64,000 nt of DNA from an uncultured Verrucomicrobiae bacterium (GTDB lineage Bacteria > Verrucomicrobiota > Verrucomicrobiia > Limisphaerales > AAA164-E04). The stretch spans positions 760,876-824,875 of the forward strand of contig OX638380.1 of the NCBI GenBank assembly GCA_951813855.1, written 5' to 3'. Made by a program: the position numbers and the translations under genes. Under the pieces are notes generated by a model. The model was given only the letters and a program-made list of their open reading frames with translations, was not told the DNA's origin and searched no databases. Below are positions 1 to 10,199 of this stretch, in pieces; the stretch's first letter is position 1, and every line of letters begins with the position of its first letter.

Positions 1-823
1 ACAGGTCGCCAGCCAACTGTTCCACGGTGAATTGATCGAACGGCAGATTATCGTTCAACGCCCGGATGACGTAATCCCGATAGGCCCAGATGGTCCGAGG
101 AGGGTCGTCGGCATAACCGGCCGAATCGGCGTAGCGAGCCAAATCCAGCCAAACCCTCGCCCAATGCTCCCCGAACTCAGACCGATTAAGCAAGGAGTCG
201 ACGTACCGCTCGTAGGCCCACGGCTCCGAGTCGGAAACGAATGCCTCCGCCTCCGTCAACGACGGCGGGAGTCCGGTCAAGTCCAACGCCACTCGCCGGG
301 CCAAAGCCGAGCGATCGGCCGGCGGCGACGGTTCCCAACCCTGTCGTTCCAGGGCCGCCAATACGAAGGCGTCGATCGGGTTCCGGACCCATTCCGGCCG
401 GGAAACCTCCGGTATCGCCGGACGACTCGGTTTCGCATAAGCCCAGTGGCGGGCATAACGCCCTCCCTGCTCGATCCAGCGGCGAAGCAGCGTCAATTGC
501 CGGTCGTCCAGCCTCGATCCAGACTTGGCCGGGGGCATGCGCTCTTCCTCGTCTGGAGCGGTCACTCGCCGCCATAACCGGCTCGCTTCGAGGTTTCCGG
601 GCGACACGGCCGCGTAGCCGCCCAAATCTTTCCGTGCTCCCGCTTCGGTGTCCAACTGCAGCCCGGCTTTTCTCGCCGCCGCGTCCGGACCGTGGCACAC
701 CAGGCAATTCTCGGAGAGAATCGGCCGAATATCCCGATTGAAATCCACTTCATCGCCCGCGCTTGGCATGACGCTCAGCGACAGGTAAACCAAGAGAACG
801 ATGGTTCTTAGGCCCCAAGGCAT
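1..823 (-). CDS. Cytochrome c / DUF1549-type protein (partial, C-terminus off the window)
   Basis: The minus strand stays open from an ATG at 823 to the window edge (274 codons). A short hydrophobic leader (residues about 5-19) is followed by [20 protein letters not shown], a planctomycete-type cytochrome c motif with the haem-binding CxxCH at residues 40-44. Further on come the region [15 protein letters not shown], the motif [12 protein letters not shown] that opens the DUF1549 domain, and the stretch [19 protein letters not shown]. In this family DUF1549 is usually followed by DUF1553, which would lie outside the window. These proteins are exported, abundant in Planctomycetota and Verrucomicrobiota, often paired with DUF1501 proteins or sulfatases, and of unproven biochemical role. 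The shorter open frames overlapping it are shadows. Confidence 0.85.
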   Translation of the reverse strand, partial: MPWGLRTIVLLVYLSLSVMPSAGDEVDFNRDIRPILSENCLVCHGPDAAARKAGLQLDTEAGARKDLGGYAAVSPGNLEASRLWRRVTAPDEEERMPPAKSGSRLDDRQLTLLRRWIEQGGRYARHWAYAKPSRPAIPEVSRPEWVRNPIDAFVLAALERQGWEPSPPADRSALARRVALDLTGLPPSLTEAEAFVSDSEPWAYERYVDSLLNRSEFGEHWARVWLDLARYADSAGYADDPPRTIWAYRDYVIRALNDNLPFDQFTVEQLAGDL

Positions 824-977
824 TTCCAGACGATAGATTACCGTTCGATTACCGTCACGAAAAAATCCACGAAATTCCCGACATTTTTCTTGAATTCCCG
901 CTCCTTTCCCGTTAGTAGTGCCTTCAGGGTGCGGGGCTTCTCGATCGCCTTGCCGAACCCCGAATCGTTTATCTGAC

Positions 978-1616
978 ATGAAACTGTCTGTACGCTGGAT
1001 TCTGTTGGCTCTGGCCGCTGTCGCGATCGCCGTTACCGGTTGTGGGGTAAGGCAGCCGATCGCGCCAGTCAACGCCGATCAGCCCCCAACCACGCCAGCG
1101 AGTCCGAAATCCGAGCAATCGTCCCAGCCGCCCCAACCCGAGCCCTTGAAAAAAGTCGTCAAGACCGAAGCCGAGTGGAAAAAAGCGCTCACTCCCGAAC
1201 AATACCGCATTCTTCGGCGAAAAGGTACGGAGCGCGCCTTCTCCGGCTCGTTGTGGAACAACAAGGAAAAAGGCGTTTATCAATGCGCCGGTTGTTCGCT
1301 TCCGCTCTTCAATTCGAACGCCAAATTCGATTCGGGAACCGGATGGCCCAGTTATTGGCAACCGATCGAGACGAACCACGTCGGCACCAAATCGGATCGG
1401 TCCTTTTTCACGGTCCGCACCGAAGTGATTTGCAATCGCTGCGACGGTCATCTGGGACATGTATTCAAAGACGGCCCGCCGCCGACGGGCTTGCGCTACT
1501 GCATCAACTCGGTCGCGCTGACCTTCCGCAAAGACTCCGAAGAATCCTCGGCTCCCAAGACCCCGAGCGACTCGTCGGCGGAACCGGAAACGGCCGATCC
1601 GGAGACTACGGAATAA
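978..1616 (+). CDS. msrB: Peptide methionine (R)-S-oxide reductase, lipoprotein
   Basis: MsrB reduces the R epimer of methionine sulfoxide in oxidised proteins. The 212-residue product begins with a signal peptide ending in a lipobox (VTGC, Cys22), then a proline-rich linker to about residue 60, then the MsrB domain (about 65-185). Zinc ligands are Cys103/Cys106 (CAGC) and Cys152/Cys155 (CNRC); the catalytic cysteine is Cys175 in RYCINSVAL. The start was placed at the ATG beginning MKLSVRW because it begins the signal peptide; an in-frame start 60 bases upstream would spoil it. The lipobox predicts membrane anchoring outside the cytoplasm. A separately encoded lipoprotein MsrA lies at 60465-61091. 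Confidence 0.93.
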   Translation: MKLSVRWILLALAAVAIAVTGCGVRQPIAPVNADQPPTTPASPKSEQSSQPPQPEPLKKVVKTEAEWKKALTPEQYRILRRKGTERAFSGSLWNNKEKGVYQCAGCSLPLFNSNAKFDSGTGWPSYWQPIETNHVGTKSDRSFFTVRTEVICNRCDGHLGHVFKDGPPPTGLRYCINSVALTFRKDSEESSAPKTPSDSSAEPETADPETTE

Positions 1617-1623
1617 TCGGCTT

Positions 1624-2046
1624 TCAGCCCCCGGCAAACACCGGACGAAATCCGGCCTCCTTCAAGACTTCGGCGACCCTTTTGCGCTGATCGCCCTGGA
1701 TTTCGATGTTGCCGTTTTTGACGGTGCCGCCTACGCCGCAGGCCTTTTGGATCTGTTTGGCCAACGCCTGTTTCTCGTCCAACGCTATTCCCTTGAAACT
1801 CGTGATCACCGTGACGGTCTTGCCGCCGCGATGCGCCCGTTGCCGGATGATATCGACCCGTCCGCGAGTTCGAACATCGGCGGCGGCCGGTTTCGATTCA
1901 GGCGGGGGCGCGGCGTTCGGCGACTTGGGCGCGGCAGTGCCTTCCCGAGGCAAGCTGTCGAAGGGGGAAAAGGTCAACGGCTCGTCGCCGACATCCAAAA
2001 TAAGGTTTTTCTTCTTCACCACAACCAAAGGTTTCGCCCTGATCAT
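1624..2046 (-). CDS. yciH: SUI1/eIF1-family translation factor (YciH-like)
   Basis: The 140-residue protein has a variable N-terminal half (proline/alanine-rich, residues about 40-60) and a C-terminal SUI1 domain from about residue 65: a basic GGKTVTVITSFKGI segment followed by LAKQIQKACGVGGTVKNGNI and IQGDQRKRVAEVLKEAGF, the canonical SUI1 pattern. Bacterial YciH resembles eukaryotic eIF1 and has been implicated in initiation fidelity. It is convergent with msrB, with 7 bases between the two stop codons. An N-terminal extension of this length is common in the bacterial members. Confidence 0.9.
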   Translation of the reverse strand: MIRAKPLVVVKKKNLILDVGDEPLTFSPFDSLPREGTAAPKSPNAAPPPESKPAAADVRTRGRVDIIRQRAHRGGKTVTVITSFKGIALDEKQALAKQIQKACGVGGTVKNGNIEIQGDQRKRVAEVLKEAGFRPVFAGG

Positions 2047-2262
2047 TGGCTGGCTAATCGACCTGGGTTCGGCTTTCGAGGCTCGAATCCCGGTCTCCTA
2101 CGCTGTAGAAAATACAATGGAGGAGGGTACAAGTCAAATCAATACCTTCGACCGCAGCCGATTCGGCTACTTCCGACCCGCCTCCCCCGCGCTTCGCCGC
2201 CCCGGTTCGCCGTGAATTTTTCGTTGTCAGCGGCGCGAGTCATCAAGCAACAATAGCCGACC

Positions 2263-3420
2263 GTGCCGACCGCTTATCTCGTCAACGCTCGGGTGGTCAG
2301 CCCCGAACTGGAAATCGGCGACGCTGCCATCGCCCTGAACGAAGGCCTCATCGAAACCGTCATTACCGACGGCAAGCGACCCGAAGGCCCCGTGGTCTTC
2401 GACGCCGAAGGCGCTACGGTCGTCCCCGGCTTCTTCGATATTCACACCCATGGAGCCGCCGGCCATGACGTATGCGACGGGTGCAGCCATGCGGTGCACG
2501 GACTCGCGAAAGCCAAACTGAACGAAGGGGTCACCAGTTTTCTGCCGACGACCTTGACGCTTCCCGAGAAGCAATTGCTCGCGGCGTTACAAAACGCCGC
2601 GGATTATTACCGCAATCAGACTCACGCCAAGACTCCCGGCATTCATCTCGAAGGCCCGTTCATCAATCCGCAATACGCCGGGGCGCAAAATCCCCGATAC
2701 ATGCGCCGGCCGGACCTCGAAGAGATCGAGCGATACCACGATATCTTTCCGCTCGCCATCGTTTCTCTGGCGCCGGAAATGCCCGGCGGATCCGATCTGA
2801 TCTCCGCCCTCGACCGAATGGGCATCGTTCCTTCCCTAGCTCACTCTGCCGCCACCTATGAGCAATACCGGCAAGCCCGCCGGGCCGGAGCGAAACATCT
2901 GACCCATTTCTGCAACCAGATGAGCCCCCTGCACCATCGCGAAATCGGACTGGTCGGAGCGGGCATGCTCGACCGCGAAGTCATGGTGGAAATCATTTGC
3001 GATCGGATCCATTTGAACCCGGAAATGATTCAACTCGCCTATCAGACGATCGGCCCGGAACGATTAATGATCATTACCGATTCGATGGCCGCTTCCGGTC
3101 TCGAAAAAGATCAGACCACCTACTTGGGCGGACTCGAGGTCATCGTCCGGGACGGGGCCGCTCGCCTACCCTCCGGCGCCTTGGCGGGCAGCACGCTGAA
3201 AATGAACGAAGCGCTGGCGAACGTGGCGCAGATCACCGCCCGGCCCCTGAAAGAACTCGTTCGAATGACTTCCCTCAATCAAGCGACCACCCTCCGGCTG
3301 CCCCGGCTCGGCCGAATCGCTCCCGGATACTACGCGGATCTCGCCGTGCTGAACGACGATTTTTCGGTTCGTACCGTATTTGTAGACGGGGTCGAACACC
3401 CACCGGCGTCGCGTCCCTGA
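2263..3420 (+). CDS. nagA: N-acetylglucosamine-6-phosphate deacetylase
   Basis: NagA removes the acetyl group from N-acetylglucosamine 6-phosphate, feeding amino-sugar breakdown and cell-wall recycling. At 385 residues it is of usual size. Amidohydrolase landmarks are present: GFFDIHTHGAAGHD (metal site around His61/His63), HLEGPFINP, SLAHSAA, LTHFCNQMSP and the late catalytic aspartate in IITDSMAASG. It begins with GTG at 2263; I saw no better ATG. It stands alone, with no nagB or transporter beside it. Confidence 0.93.
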   Translation: MPTAYLVNARVVSPELEIGDAAIALNEGLIETVITDGKRPEGPVVFDAEGATVVPGFFDIHTHGAAGHDVCDGCSHAVHGLAKAKLNEGVTSFLPTTLTLPEKQLLAALQNAADYYRNQTHAKTPGIHLEGPFINPQYAGAQNPRYMRRPDLEEIERYHDIFPLAIVSLAPEMPGGSDLISALDRMGIVPSLAHSAATYEQYRQARRAGAKHLTHFCNQMSPLHHREIGLVGAGMLDREVMVEIICDRIHLNPEMIQLAYQTIGPERLMIITDSMAASGLEKDQTTYLGGLEVIVRDGAARLPSGALAGSTLKMNEALANVAQITARPLKELVRMTSLNQATTLRLPRLGRIAPGYYADLAVLNDDFSVRTVFVDGVEHPPASRP

Positions 3421-3720
3421 TTCTAACGTGCCGTCCGATCCGGATTTTTTTCAGTCTCGGGAATTCGGCTCGCGGTAACAACATCCCCGGCACAGCGCTC
3501 TCAAAGGCGAGAAGCATTCCAAGCGATTGCCGAGGCATCAACCGCGGGAATGGCGCGATGGTCTCGCCAGTAGAAATCCGTCCTTCGACTACGAATGCAC
3601 TTTACCCCCGACTCAACCGTGCGGTATTTCAAATTCTTTTGAGCCAGATGCCGGTTTATTTTTGGCTACAACAGGAAAAGGACTTGGTTAGTAAGGTGGT
3701 GGTGACGATAGGTCAGTGTT
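3421..3720. other. Intergenic gap after nagA
   Basis: About 300 bases between the nagA stop and the Toprim remnant. I see no convincing gene, RNA or terminator. The open frames here are shadows running out of nagA. Confidence 0.5.
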
Positions 3721-4206
3721 TTAAGGTCGGGGACGCCGGGTTATTCGAAAAGTGATGTTTAAATAATTCGTTCCAATCGTTTCCCCTTGAAGTTTCAATC
3801 GGATGATCCGGGGGTGGTTCGCCATAAGTTTGGCGGCGCAGTGATCTCCGGGTTCAACAGCATCAAACGCCCAGCTGACGTGTTGGAGTTTCCAGGCTCG
3901 CAGCCATTCCGGGTGTCGCGTGGTGATTCCGACATTCGAGAGGAAACCGGGGTTGGGGCGTCGCAACCAAGGTAAGGACCATGCCGAGAGGGCATCGTTG
4001 GCGCTTTCGGTCAAAATCACGGTACGAGGTGGAAAAGTGGAAACGGGCAGCCAGAAAGTACCGGGCGTTTTCCGGGAAAGGGCTGCCATCATTCGGAATC
4101 GGCTACTGCCGGGGCGCACCATGGCGCCAGTAAAGTCGGCACCGACAACCTAGCCCTGAGCGTCAGCGCAACGAAAGACGGCGTCGACACGCCGACTTGA
4201 AAGCAT
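3721..4206 (-). pseudogene. Toprim-domain protein remnant (DUF3991/Toprim type), amber-interrupted
   Basis: Read on the minus strand from an ATG at 4206, the frame gives RRVDAVFRCADAQG, then TAG (plus positions 4150-4152), then VVGADFTGAMVRPGSSRFR, FWLPVSTFPPRTVILTESAN, DALSAWSLPWL and WAFDAVEPGDH. The ILTES..DALSAW and AFDAxxxGD motifs are the Toprim glutamate and Asp-x-Asp-like sites of primase/mobilisation-type Toprim proteins (here DAV, not DAD). The N-terminal part is missing. A second remnant of the same family lies at about 41520-41828, with alignable SRFR, SRK and FWL positions. It is probably the residue of a mobile or plasmid-type gene. Confidence 0.6.
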
Positions 4207-4250
4207 CAGTTACCGCTACGGCTCTCGACAGCCAAAATCAGGCCGATTGA

Positions 4251-5300
4251 CTATTTGTATATTAATGGATCGCCTTCCTTCAATTTCCGATTCCTATGTT
4301 CAAGATTAACTGAAAGACGAAAATCCTTGTCGGAAATATTTTCTCTTGGTATTGCACTCTTTATCCTGAAACTCATTTCCTCCGCTTCCGCTTTACTAGG
4401 TCTCCGTTCTCCATGCAGAAAAGAGTTTTCCCTTCTGTAAAGAGCGGCCAATATAAACTTTTCCGTGTTCTTTGTCCATTCCCCCCATGTCATTCCGTGA
4501 AAATATATCTCATCAGGATTATGTGACAGGGCATGGTAATGATGCATTAAACCATCGAATACTGCAACCACCATCATGGTATTGTCAGCGTAGCCATACT
4601 CATTGATTATTTGGTACACCAGCTGGAATTCATCGGTATACCTCAGTTCGCTATGATAAAAAAACTTCAATAAAAAATGATTTTCTACCATGCTATGCGC
4701 CTTCATGGCAGGAAACCTAGCCGCCTCGTATTCTCTTTTGGTTTTTAGCAGGGCAGCTTTGAATTCTTCAGCTGCATCGCCAGATTCAGCCAATAATTCA
4801 GCACTGTTATTTCTAGCGTCTGCAAATAAATCAGCCAACTGGGGCTCAAACATTTCTAGGTCAGGCCACTCAAGCGCTTTTTCTGAATAAAATATCGTCG
4901 GATGAAATTCCATTTTGTAAGGAAAATTGTCAATCCATTCTTTTCTAGGGAGCAATTTTAGTTCTCTTTCTGTTTTACGATCGTGCAATCTAGTGCTTGG
5001 CTTGTGTGGTTTAGCGCTTGATTCCCCGTTTTCGAGAATATTAGCTCGAAAGGCTTGAAACCACTCCTCTTCCCTTTCGATGATTCTTTGTCTCTCTTCG
5101 TCATTTAATGCTGCCGGCAATGAATTTGTTTCATTGGAGTTGTTTTCCAGGTTCTGAGCGGGCAAGTTTGCGTTTGATTTGGTGCCATCGTATGACACCC
5201 TGATCAAATTTGATTCGCCACCACCATCGATTGGCCTAATCAGGATACATGCAATCCAGACTGCAACCAACCCTGAACAAGGATACGCTAAATATTTCAT
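4251..5300 (-). CDS. Hypothetical exported or membrane-anchored protein
   Basis: Not recognised. The 349-residue product (ATG at 5300) starts with a hydrophobic segment (YPCSGLVAVWIACILI, residues about 5-20), which suggests a signal peptide or anchor. A polar stretch rich in Asn and Glu follows, then a mostly helical acidic/basic domain containing NDEERQRIIEREEEWFQAF and the motif HHYHALSHNPDEIYFHGMTW near the C-terminus. Base composition is clearly lower in GC than the neighbours, and it sits between a decayed Toprim gene and an orphan vsr, so recent acquisition is likely. It ends in TAG. Confidence 0.7.
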   Translation of the reverse strand: MKYLAYPCSGLVAVWIACILIRPIDGGGESNLIRVSYDGTKSNANLPAQNLENNSNETNSLPAALNDEERQRIIEREEEWFQAFRANILENGESSAKPHKPSTRLHDRKTERELKLLPRKEWIDNFPYKMEFHPTIFYSEKALEWPDLEMFEPQLADLFADARNNSAELLAESGDAAEEFKAALLKTKREYEAARFPAMKAHSMVENHFLLKFFYHSELRYTDEFQLVYQIINEYGYADNTMMVVAVFDGLMHHYHALSHNPDEIYFHGMTWGEWTKNTEKFILAALYRRENSFLHGERRPSKAEAEEMSFRIKSAIPRENISDKDFRLSVNLEHRNRKLKEGDPLIYK

Positions 5301-5760
5301 GACAAGCAAAGCGGTATGTTATTCCGGCGGGAAACCGGAGTGGAACTTTCGAAGCAAACCACGAAGCAACAACGTGCGACGAGCCGTTGGCTCCATTTCG
5401 ACCGAGAGCGCAGTCTTGAAGTGATGCCTTCCAAAAGCATCCATGGAGGCGAAAAACCCTCGGACAGACCACCAGGTCCGGAGAAGCGATCGATGGCGGG
5501 AACCGGTTCAATCATTCCTAATTCTCGTCAGAACGACTTGTTGCGTGATGCTCACCCAATGGCACCACAATCATGAGTTGACGACGTCCGCCTAACTTGC
5601 AAAACCATAGCGAGTCGGGTTGATTCATGCGTTCCCTTTCTCTGAATCAACGAAAGAATCCCGTTGCTCGACGGCTTCTTCTGCGTTTTCCTTGATCATA
5701 ACCACGAAATAAAGTCGAGTTCGCCCAAGGGCCATTTTTCCGCACGACGCTTTCCCGTCC
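5301..5760. other. Intergenic gap upstream of vsr
   Basis: About 460 bases. Overlapping short open frames exist on both strands, but none has recognisable motifs or a credible ribosome-binding site. I see no repeat or RNA gene. Confidence 0.45.
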
Positions 5761-6207
5761 ATGACTGACATAGTTGATCAAGAAGTCCGATCGAGAATGA
5801 TGGCAGCGATCACCGGAAAGGACACTAAACCCGAACTGACGCTGCGACGTGCCCTCCACGCTCTCGGCCTCAGATACCGGCTTCACGACCGGAAACTCCC
5901 GGGAACACCTGATTTGGTATTTCCTCGATTTAGAGCCGTCTGTTTCGTCCATGGTTGCTTTTGGCATCGTCACGCGGGATGTCCCTCCACGACCAATCCA
6001 GCCACCCGAACAAGCTTCTGGCAGGCAAAATTCAGTGCCAACGTGGCACGGGACCATCGAACCAGGGAAACTCTCTTGCATGCCAATTGGCGAGTGGCCG
6101 TCGTCTGGGAATGTGCGTTGACCGGGACCAAGACTGTCGAAACCGTGGCCGCCCTGAGCCGGTGGTTGTCCGGCCTCGAGCGCGAGTTTCAGACGCCTCT
6201 CGGGTGA
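5761..6207 (+). CDS. vsr: Very short patch repair endonuclease (Vsr), orphan copy
   Basis: Vsr nicks T:G mismatches that arise from deamination of 5-methylcytosine at methylated sites. The 148-residue protein carries the family signature in full: PELTLRRALHALGLRYRLH, GTPDLVFPRFRAVCFVHGCF and WHRHAGCP. Asp51, His64 and His69 fall where the active-site residues of known Vsr enzymes sit. No cytosine methyltransferase is adjacent; the only one in the window is near 55 kb, next to a second vsr (50848-51267). An insertion sequence begins about 250 bases downstream. Confidence 0.92.
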   Translation: MTDIVDQEVRSRMMAAITGKDTKPELTLRRALHALGLRYRLHDRKLPGTPDLVFPRFRAVCFVHGCFWHRHAGCPSTTNPATRTSFWQAKFSANVARDHRTRETLLHANWRVAVVWECALTGTKTVETVAALSRWLSGLEREFQTPLG

Positions 6208-6463
6208 CGCCTTTATCGCGACTGCACCCATCAGCACCGCCCCACTTGCACTGGGAAGAAGATTCTCAGGCATTTCAATCTCAAGGAAATTCCGATGTTT
6301 GCTTCCGCAGACCATCTGCCATCCGAAAGCCAAACGAGGGGGGTTATATGCCTAAATTTCACCCCGTCAAACATTATTCCTATTTTACCCAGGATTTTTT
6401 CACGCTAATCGCTAGAGGCCAGTGTCACCGATTTTGGGTCATGTTTCGTTTTTTCCCTTCGCC

Positions 6464-8329
6464 ATGGGGACGAAACTTTATCGCCTTCGAGATGGGAAAA
6501 TAAAGCTGGCTTTTTCACTCTCTGGTCGTTATGGGTTCCTCAGGGACGCCAAATTCAACCTCAAGCGGGTGACCGTTCGATTGGTGAAGAGCAGTGAGCG
6601 AAGACGCTGGGATTCGCTGATGGATCAGAACCATTATTTGGGTTTCAAAGGTTTTGCCGGACGCGGTCTGCGTTATGTTGCCGAGTACCGAGGCCGGTGG
6701 TTGGCTTTAGCCGGCTGGCAAAGCGGAGTGTTCCGGTGTCGCCCGCGAGATCGGTGGCTCGGGTGGAAAAAGCGAGAGCAGTTTCGTCGGCTGCATTTGA
6801 TTGCCAACAATACCCGATTCCTCCTGCTTACCGAGCTGGGCGAAGTGCGCAATCTGGGGAGTTGCGTCATGGCCAAAATGCTGCGCCGGCTGAGTGCCGA
6901 TTGGCAACGGACTTGGGGTCATCCGCTGGAATTGGCCGAAACTTTCGTCGATCCTCGATACTTCTCGGGCACGATCTATCGCGCGGGGAATTGGCGGGCG
7001 GCAGGGCGATCGCAAGGCTACGCTCGCAGCAACGGACGCTATACCGCCCGGCACAATAAACGGAAGGAAAGGTACGTTTATCCCTTGCGGCCCCAAGCCT
7101 GTTCTCGATTAAGGAACCGCCAGGACGATCCGTCTTGGGGCCCCCAGGTGCATCGGGTAGAAACGTCCCCGAAACAGTTGAAATCATTGGTGCAACTGCT
7201 AGCGGAAATGGCTGATTTTCGCCGGGCCCAAGGACGCAAACATCGACTGGAAATGGTTCTCGCTATTTGCATCTTAGCTCGATTAGCCGGCAAGGTCGGC
7301 CCTTTGGCGACTTCGCGTTACGCCCAAAAAATGACGCCAAACCAATTGCAGACTCTCGGGGCGTGGCGCCACGCCAAGGGCCGTTGCGTGGCCCCGTCTC
7401 TCGCGACGATTCACCGGGTCATGACCGAGACGGACCCCGAAGCTTTGCCAGCGGTAACTCACCGCTGGGTAACGGCTCAATTGACTTGACAACCCCTGGA
7501 AGCCTTGGCTGCTGACGGTAAGCGGATCAACGGAGCCAATCGCAACAGCAAAGAGCATTTCGAGACCGTCATCCTCGTGCGCCATCAAGATGCGGTGCCC
7601 ATCGCCGTTCGCATTTGCCGGGATCAAGGCGGCGAACAGGCGGCGATGGCGGCTCTCCTGGAGGATGTCGATATCCGGGGAGCCGTCATTACGATCGATG
7701 CGCTCCATACCAACCGAGCCATGGCCGATGCCATCGTGTTGGTTAACGGAGCCCATTTTCTCTTCACGGTCAAAGAGAACAACCCCGAACTCTCTCAATT
7801 TTTGACCAGCCTGGATTGGGATCGAGTGGCCCAGGACCGGTTCACCGAAAATCCGGAGAAAGGACACGGCCGCATCGATCAACGGAGCATTCAGACCTAT
7901 GAACCCCTTCCGGGGGCCGTCACATTACCGCATGTCCTCCAAGTCTTTCGGATCATCCGACACCGCCATCATTGGAACGGTGAGCCCGACACCGTGGAAT
8001 ATGCTTGCGGTGTCACTTCGTTGCCTCGAGAGGCTGCCGACGCTCAACGATTGTTGTCACTCAATCGGGGACATGGGACGGTAGAAAACGGCAATCACCG
8101 CCGTCGCGACGGGATCTTCGGCGAAGATGATTGTCTCATGCGAACTCGCCATGGGCCGACGAACAATGCCCTCTTCAACAACCTGGCCTTGGCGATCATT
8201 CTCCAGTCGGGATACCCTAATTTGGCCGAAGCTACTGACGATTTTCAGACGAATCGGCACCAAGGGATGCGAGCCGTCACGAAAACCACCCCTTTTAAAC
8301 GTCCGAAAAAACGTCCGGAAAAAAGCTGA
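6464..8329 (+). pseudogene. DruA-domain (DUF4338) ISAs1-type transposase, split by an in-frame TGA
   Basis: Two open frames in the same reading frame (to 7489 and from 7490) are separated by one TGA at 7487-7489; reading through restores a single protein of about 620 residues. The N-terminal third is a DUF4338/DruA domain: RRRWDSLMDQNHYLGF, LRYVAEYRGRWLALAGW, QFRRLHLIANNTRFLLL, ELAETFVDPRYFSGTIYRAG. Then comes the ISAs1-associated region (LAEMADFRRAQGRKHRLEM) and, after the stop, the DDE part (AVITIDALHTNRA, KENNPELSQF, EKGHGRIDQRS, VENGNHRRRDGIFGEDD). The usual HW of the last motif is altered (HGTVEN), which fits decay. The start at 6464 is uncertain. The 3' end recurs as a remnant at 38822-39031. 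Confidence 0.82.
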
Positions 8330-9017
8330 ATCGATCTTCCTGATTACCGGCACTTCCTCCCTGCTGATTCGGTCTGCGAATTGATCGTTTGACCGATGCA
8401 CGCACCGGTCTAGTCTCCTATCTGGCTGAAACTCGTCTCCAGCGGCAATCGCCGCCAATCTCGAAGAATAATTCGGAAAAAAAGTTTTTCCGACGAATCG
8501 AAATACTCCGCTCGGTACTTAAAAAACCGATCGTCGACCAAGAATTATTAGCATGAAAAAGTCCTGCTATTTTACCCCTTGCCATTTGAGTCCTTGGTCG
8601 AAATGGTGCTACAATCCCCGATTTCTCTCCGGCCCTTCTTTTTTCAATTGGTTCTTCTCCCCTGAGCGGTTCGATTCCGGCAACCGTTCCATTGATTTCG
8701 GTGGCTGTTTCCGATTGCTTGCACGATTCGAATTGATGTCATGGCGACGGAATGAGCCGGCAAGTTCAAGAATTCGCCAACGCCAAGTAAATTCCCCTTC
8801 GCATGGCTCCACCTGGGAATCGGCGAGAATTTCGCCGTGGCAGCCGAAGCAAACGCTTACGTTTGTCGGCGGCGTTGAATGCTCGTTGAGTGTCGCCACC
8901 TTTTTCGTCGAAAAACCGAAGACTGGTTGACCTTCGTGACCATTCCCTTGCATTCTGCTCCCGCGGCATCGGAAACTCATCCCGATACCGGTGAACCAAT
9001 CTCGCTCAAGACCTTCC
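8330..9017. other. Gap between transposase remnant and mqnD
   Basis: The first ~45 bases are the 3' end of the ISAs1-type element (matching the copy near 38.8 kb, ending near CTCCCTGCT). The rest has no convincing gene. A sigma-70-like pair, TTGAGT at 8586-8591 and TACAAT at 8610-8615 with an 18-base spacer, points right but lies about 400 bases before mqnD. A minus-strand frame contains one CFGCH motif but no other support for a cytochrome. Confidence 0.4.
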
Positions 9018-9869
9018 ATGCCAGAACAGCGACTCACTCTCGGCCACTCGCCCGACCCGGACGACGCTTTCATGTTCTTCGCCTTGGCCCAAGACCGCAT
9101 TCCGACCGACGGTTACCGCTTCGAGCACGTGCACGAAGATATCCAGACGCTCAACGAACGGGCTTCCCGCGGAGAATTGGATATTACCGCCATCAGCGTC
9201 CACGCTTTCGCCTATGTCCGCGACCATTACGCCCTGCTGCCCTCCGGCGCGAGCATGGGGGACGGTTACGGCCCCAGATTGGTCGCCGAAAAACACTACG
9301 ACCGCGAAGAAATCTCCGCTCGCACGGTGGCCGTCCCCGGACAGCTGACCAGTGCCTTTTTGGCGCTGCAACTTTGGCTCGGAAAACCCGCTGCGGAATT
9401 GAAACTGAAATTCGTGCCGTTCGATCGCATCTTCCAAACCCTGAAAAACGGCGAAGCCGAAGTCGGCCTCCTGATCCACGAAGGCCAATTGACTTACTCC
9501 GACGAAGGGCTGGTGCTGTGTCAAGATCTCGGCGAATGGTGGCAACAGACGCACGCCGGTCTTCCACTGCCTTTGGGAGCCAACGCCGTCCACAAACGGC
9601 ACCCGGCCGTCGAACGGAAGAAAATCGCCGGCATCTTGGACCACAGCATCCGCTACGGCATGGAGCATCGCGCCGAGGCTATCGGGTACGCGATGCAATT
9701 CGCCCGAGGACTATCCGTCGACTTGGCGGGACGCTTCGTCGACATGTATGTCAACCGATGGACGCTCGATTACGGCAACCGGGGACGCCAAGCCGTCGAA
9801 ACCTTTCTGCGAGAGGCCGCCCGCTCCCACCTGATCCCCGGGCCGGAAGATTTCGAACTCTTCGACTGA
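9018..9869 (+). CDS. mqnD: 1,4-dihydroxy-6-naphthoate synthase (MqnD, menaquinone futalosine pathway)
   Basis: MqnD converts cyclic dehypoxanthine futalosine to 1,4-dihydroxy-6-naphthoate in the futalosine route to menaquinone. The 283-residue protein has the family pattern LGHSPDPDDAFMFFAL near the N-terminus, LDITAISVHAFAYV, the ligand-site stretch SGASMGDGYGPRLVA, FLALQLWLG, DAxxF-type EVGLLIHEGQLTY, and PLPLGANAVHK. The ATG at 9018 was chosen over one 27 bases upstream because the family begins close to the LTLGHSPDPDD motif. No other mqn gene is in the window; it is stranded between two insertion sequences. Confidence 0.92.
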   Translation: MPEQRLTLGHSPDPDDAFMFFALAQDRIPTDGYRFEHVHEDIQTLNERASRGELDITAISVHAFAYVRDHYALLPSGASMGDGYGPRLVAEKHYDREEISARTVAVPGQLTSAFLALQLWLGKPAAELKLKFVPFDRIFQTLKNGEAEVGLLIHEGQLTYSDEGLVLCQDLGEWWQQTHAGLPLPLGANAVHKRHPAVERKKIAGILDHSIRYGMEHRAEAIGYAMQFARGLSVDLAGRFVDMYVNRWTLDYGNRGRQAVETFLREAARSHLIPGPEDFELFD

Positions 9870-9960
9870 AATCTAACGGGCGGGCGACTCCGCCGCCGAA
9901 CCCCCAGGCCGTTCCCCCTGTACCATTTTGGGGCTTGAGAGAAGTAGACCTACCGCCCAG

Positions 9961-10009
9961 TTCCTCCCCGACCCACTTTAGCCCAAGTTTGTCAATTTGA
10001 CCGGTCTAG
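9961..10009 (+). repeat. Left terminal inverted repeat of IS1634-type element
   Basis: Pairs with 12111-12153. Shared blocks are TTCCTCCCCGACCC, CCCAAGTTTGTCA and GGTCTAG, separated by short unmatched segments. Confidence 0.8.
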
Positions 10010-10199
10010 AAATTATTTTAGCTCAAATTGCCCCAGACTTGCTGCCGAATCACGAAACGTTTTATTAACGAAAGTCAGTCGCTGACTGACTTTGCGAGCT
10101 TTCCATCCTCAGGTTACCTGTCCAGCAATCCAAATGTAGTACCATAATCGTCAAAAAATCTGTTGCCCCCCCTCTTGCTCTCGGATATTTTCTCGCCGT

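Noticed and set aside
8609..9017. Minus-strand frame with a CFGCH haem-like motif
   Set aside because: One motif in an otherwise low-quality frame with no signal peptide, no domain continuity and overlap with the mqnD 5' end.
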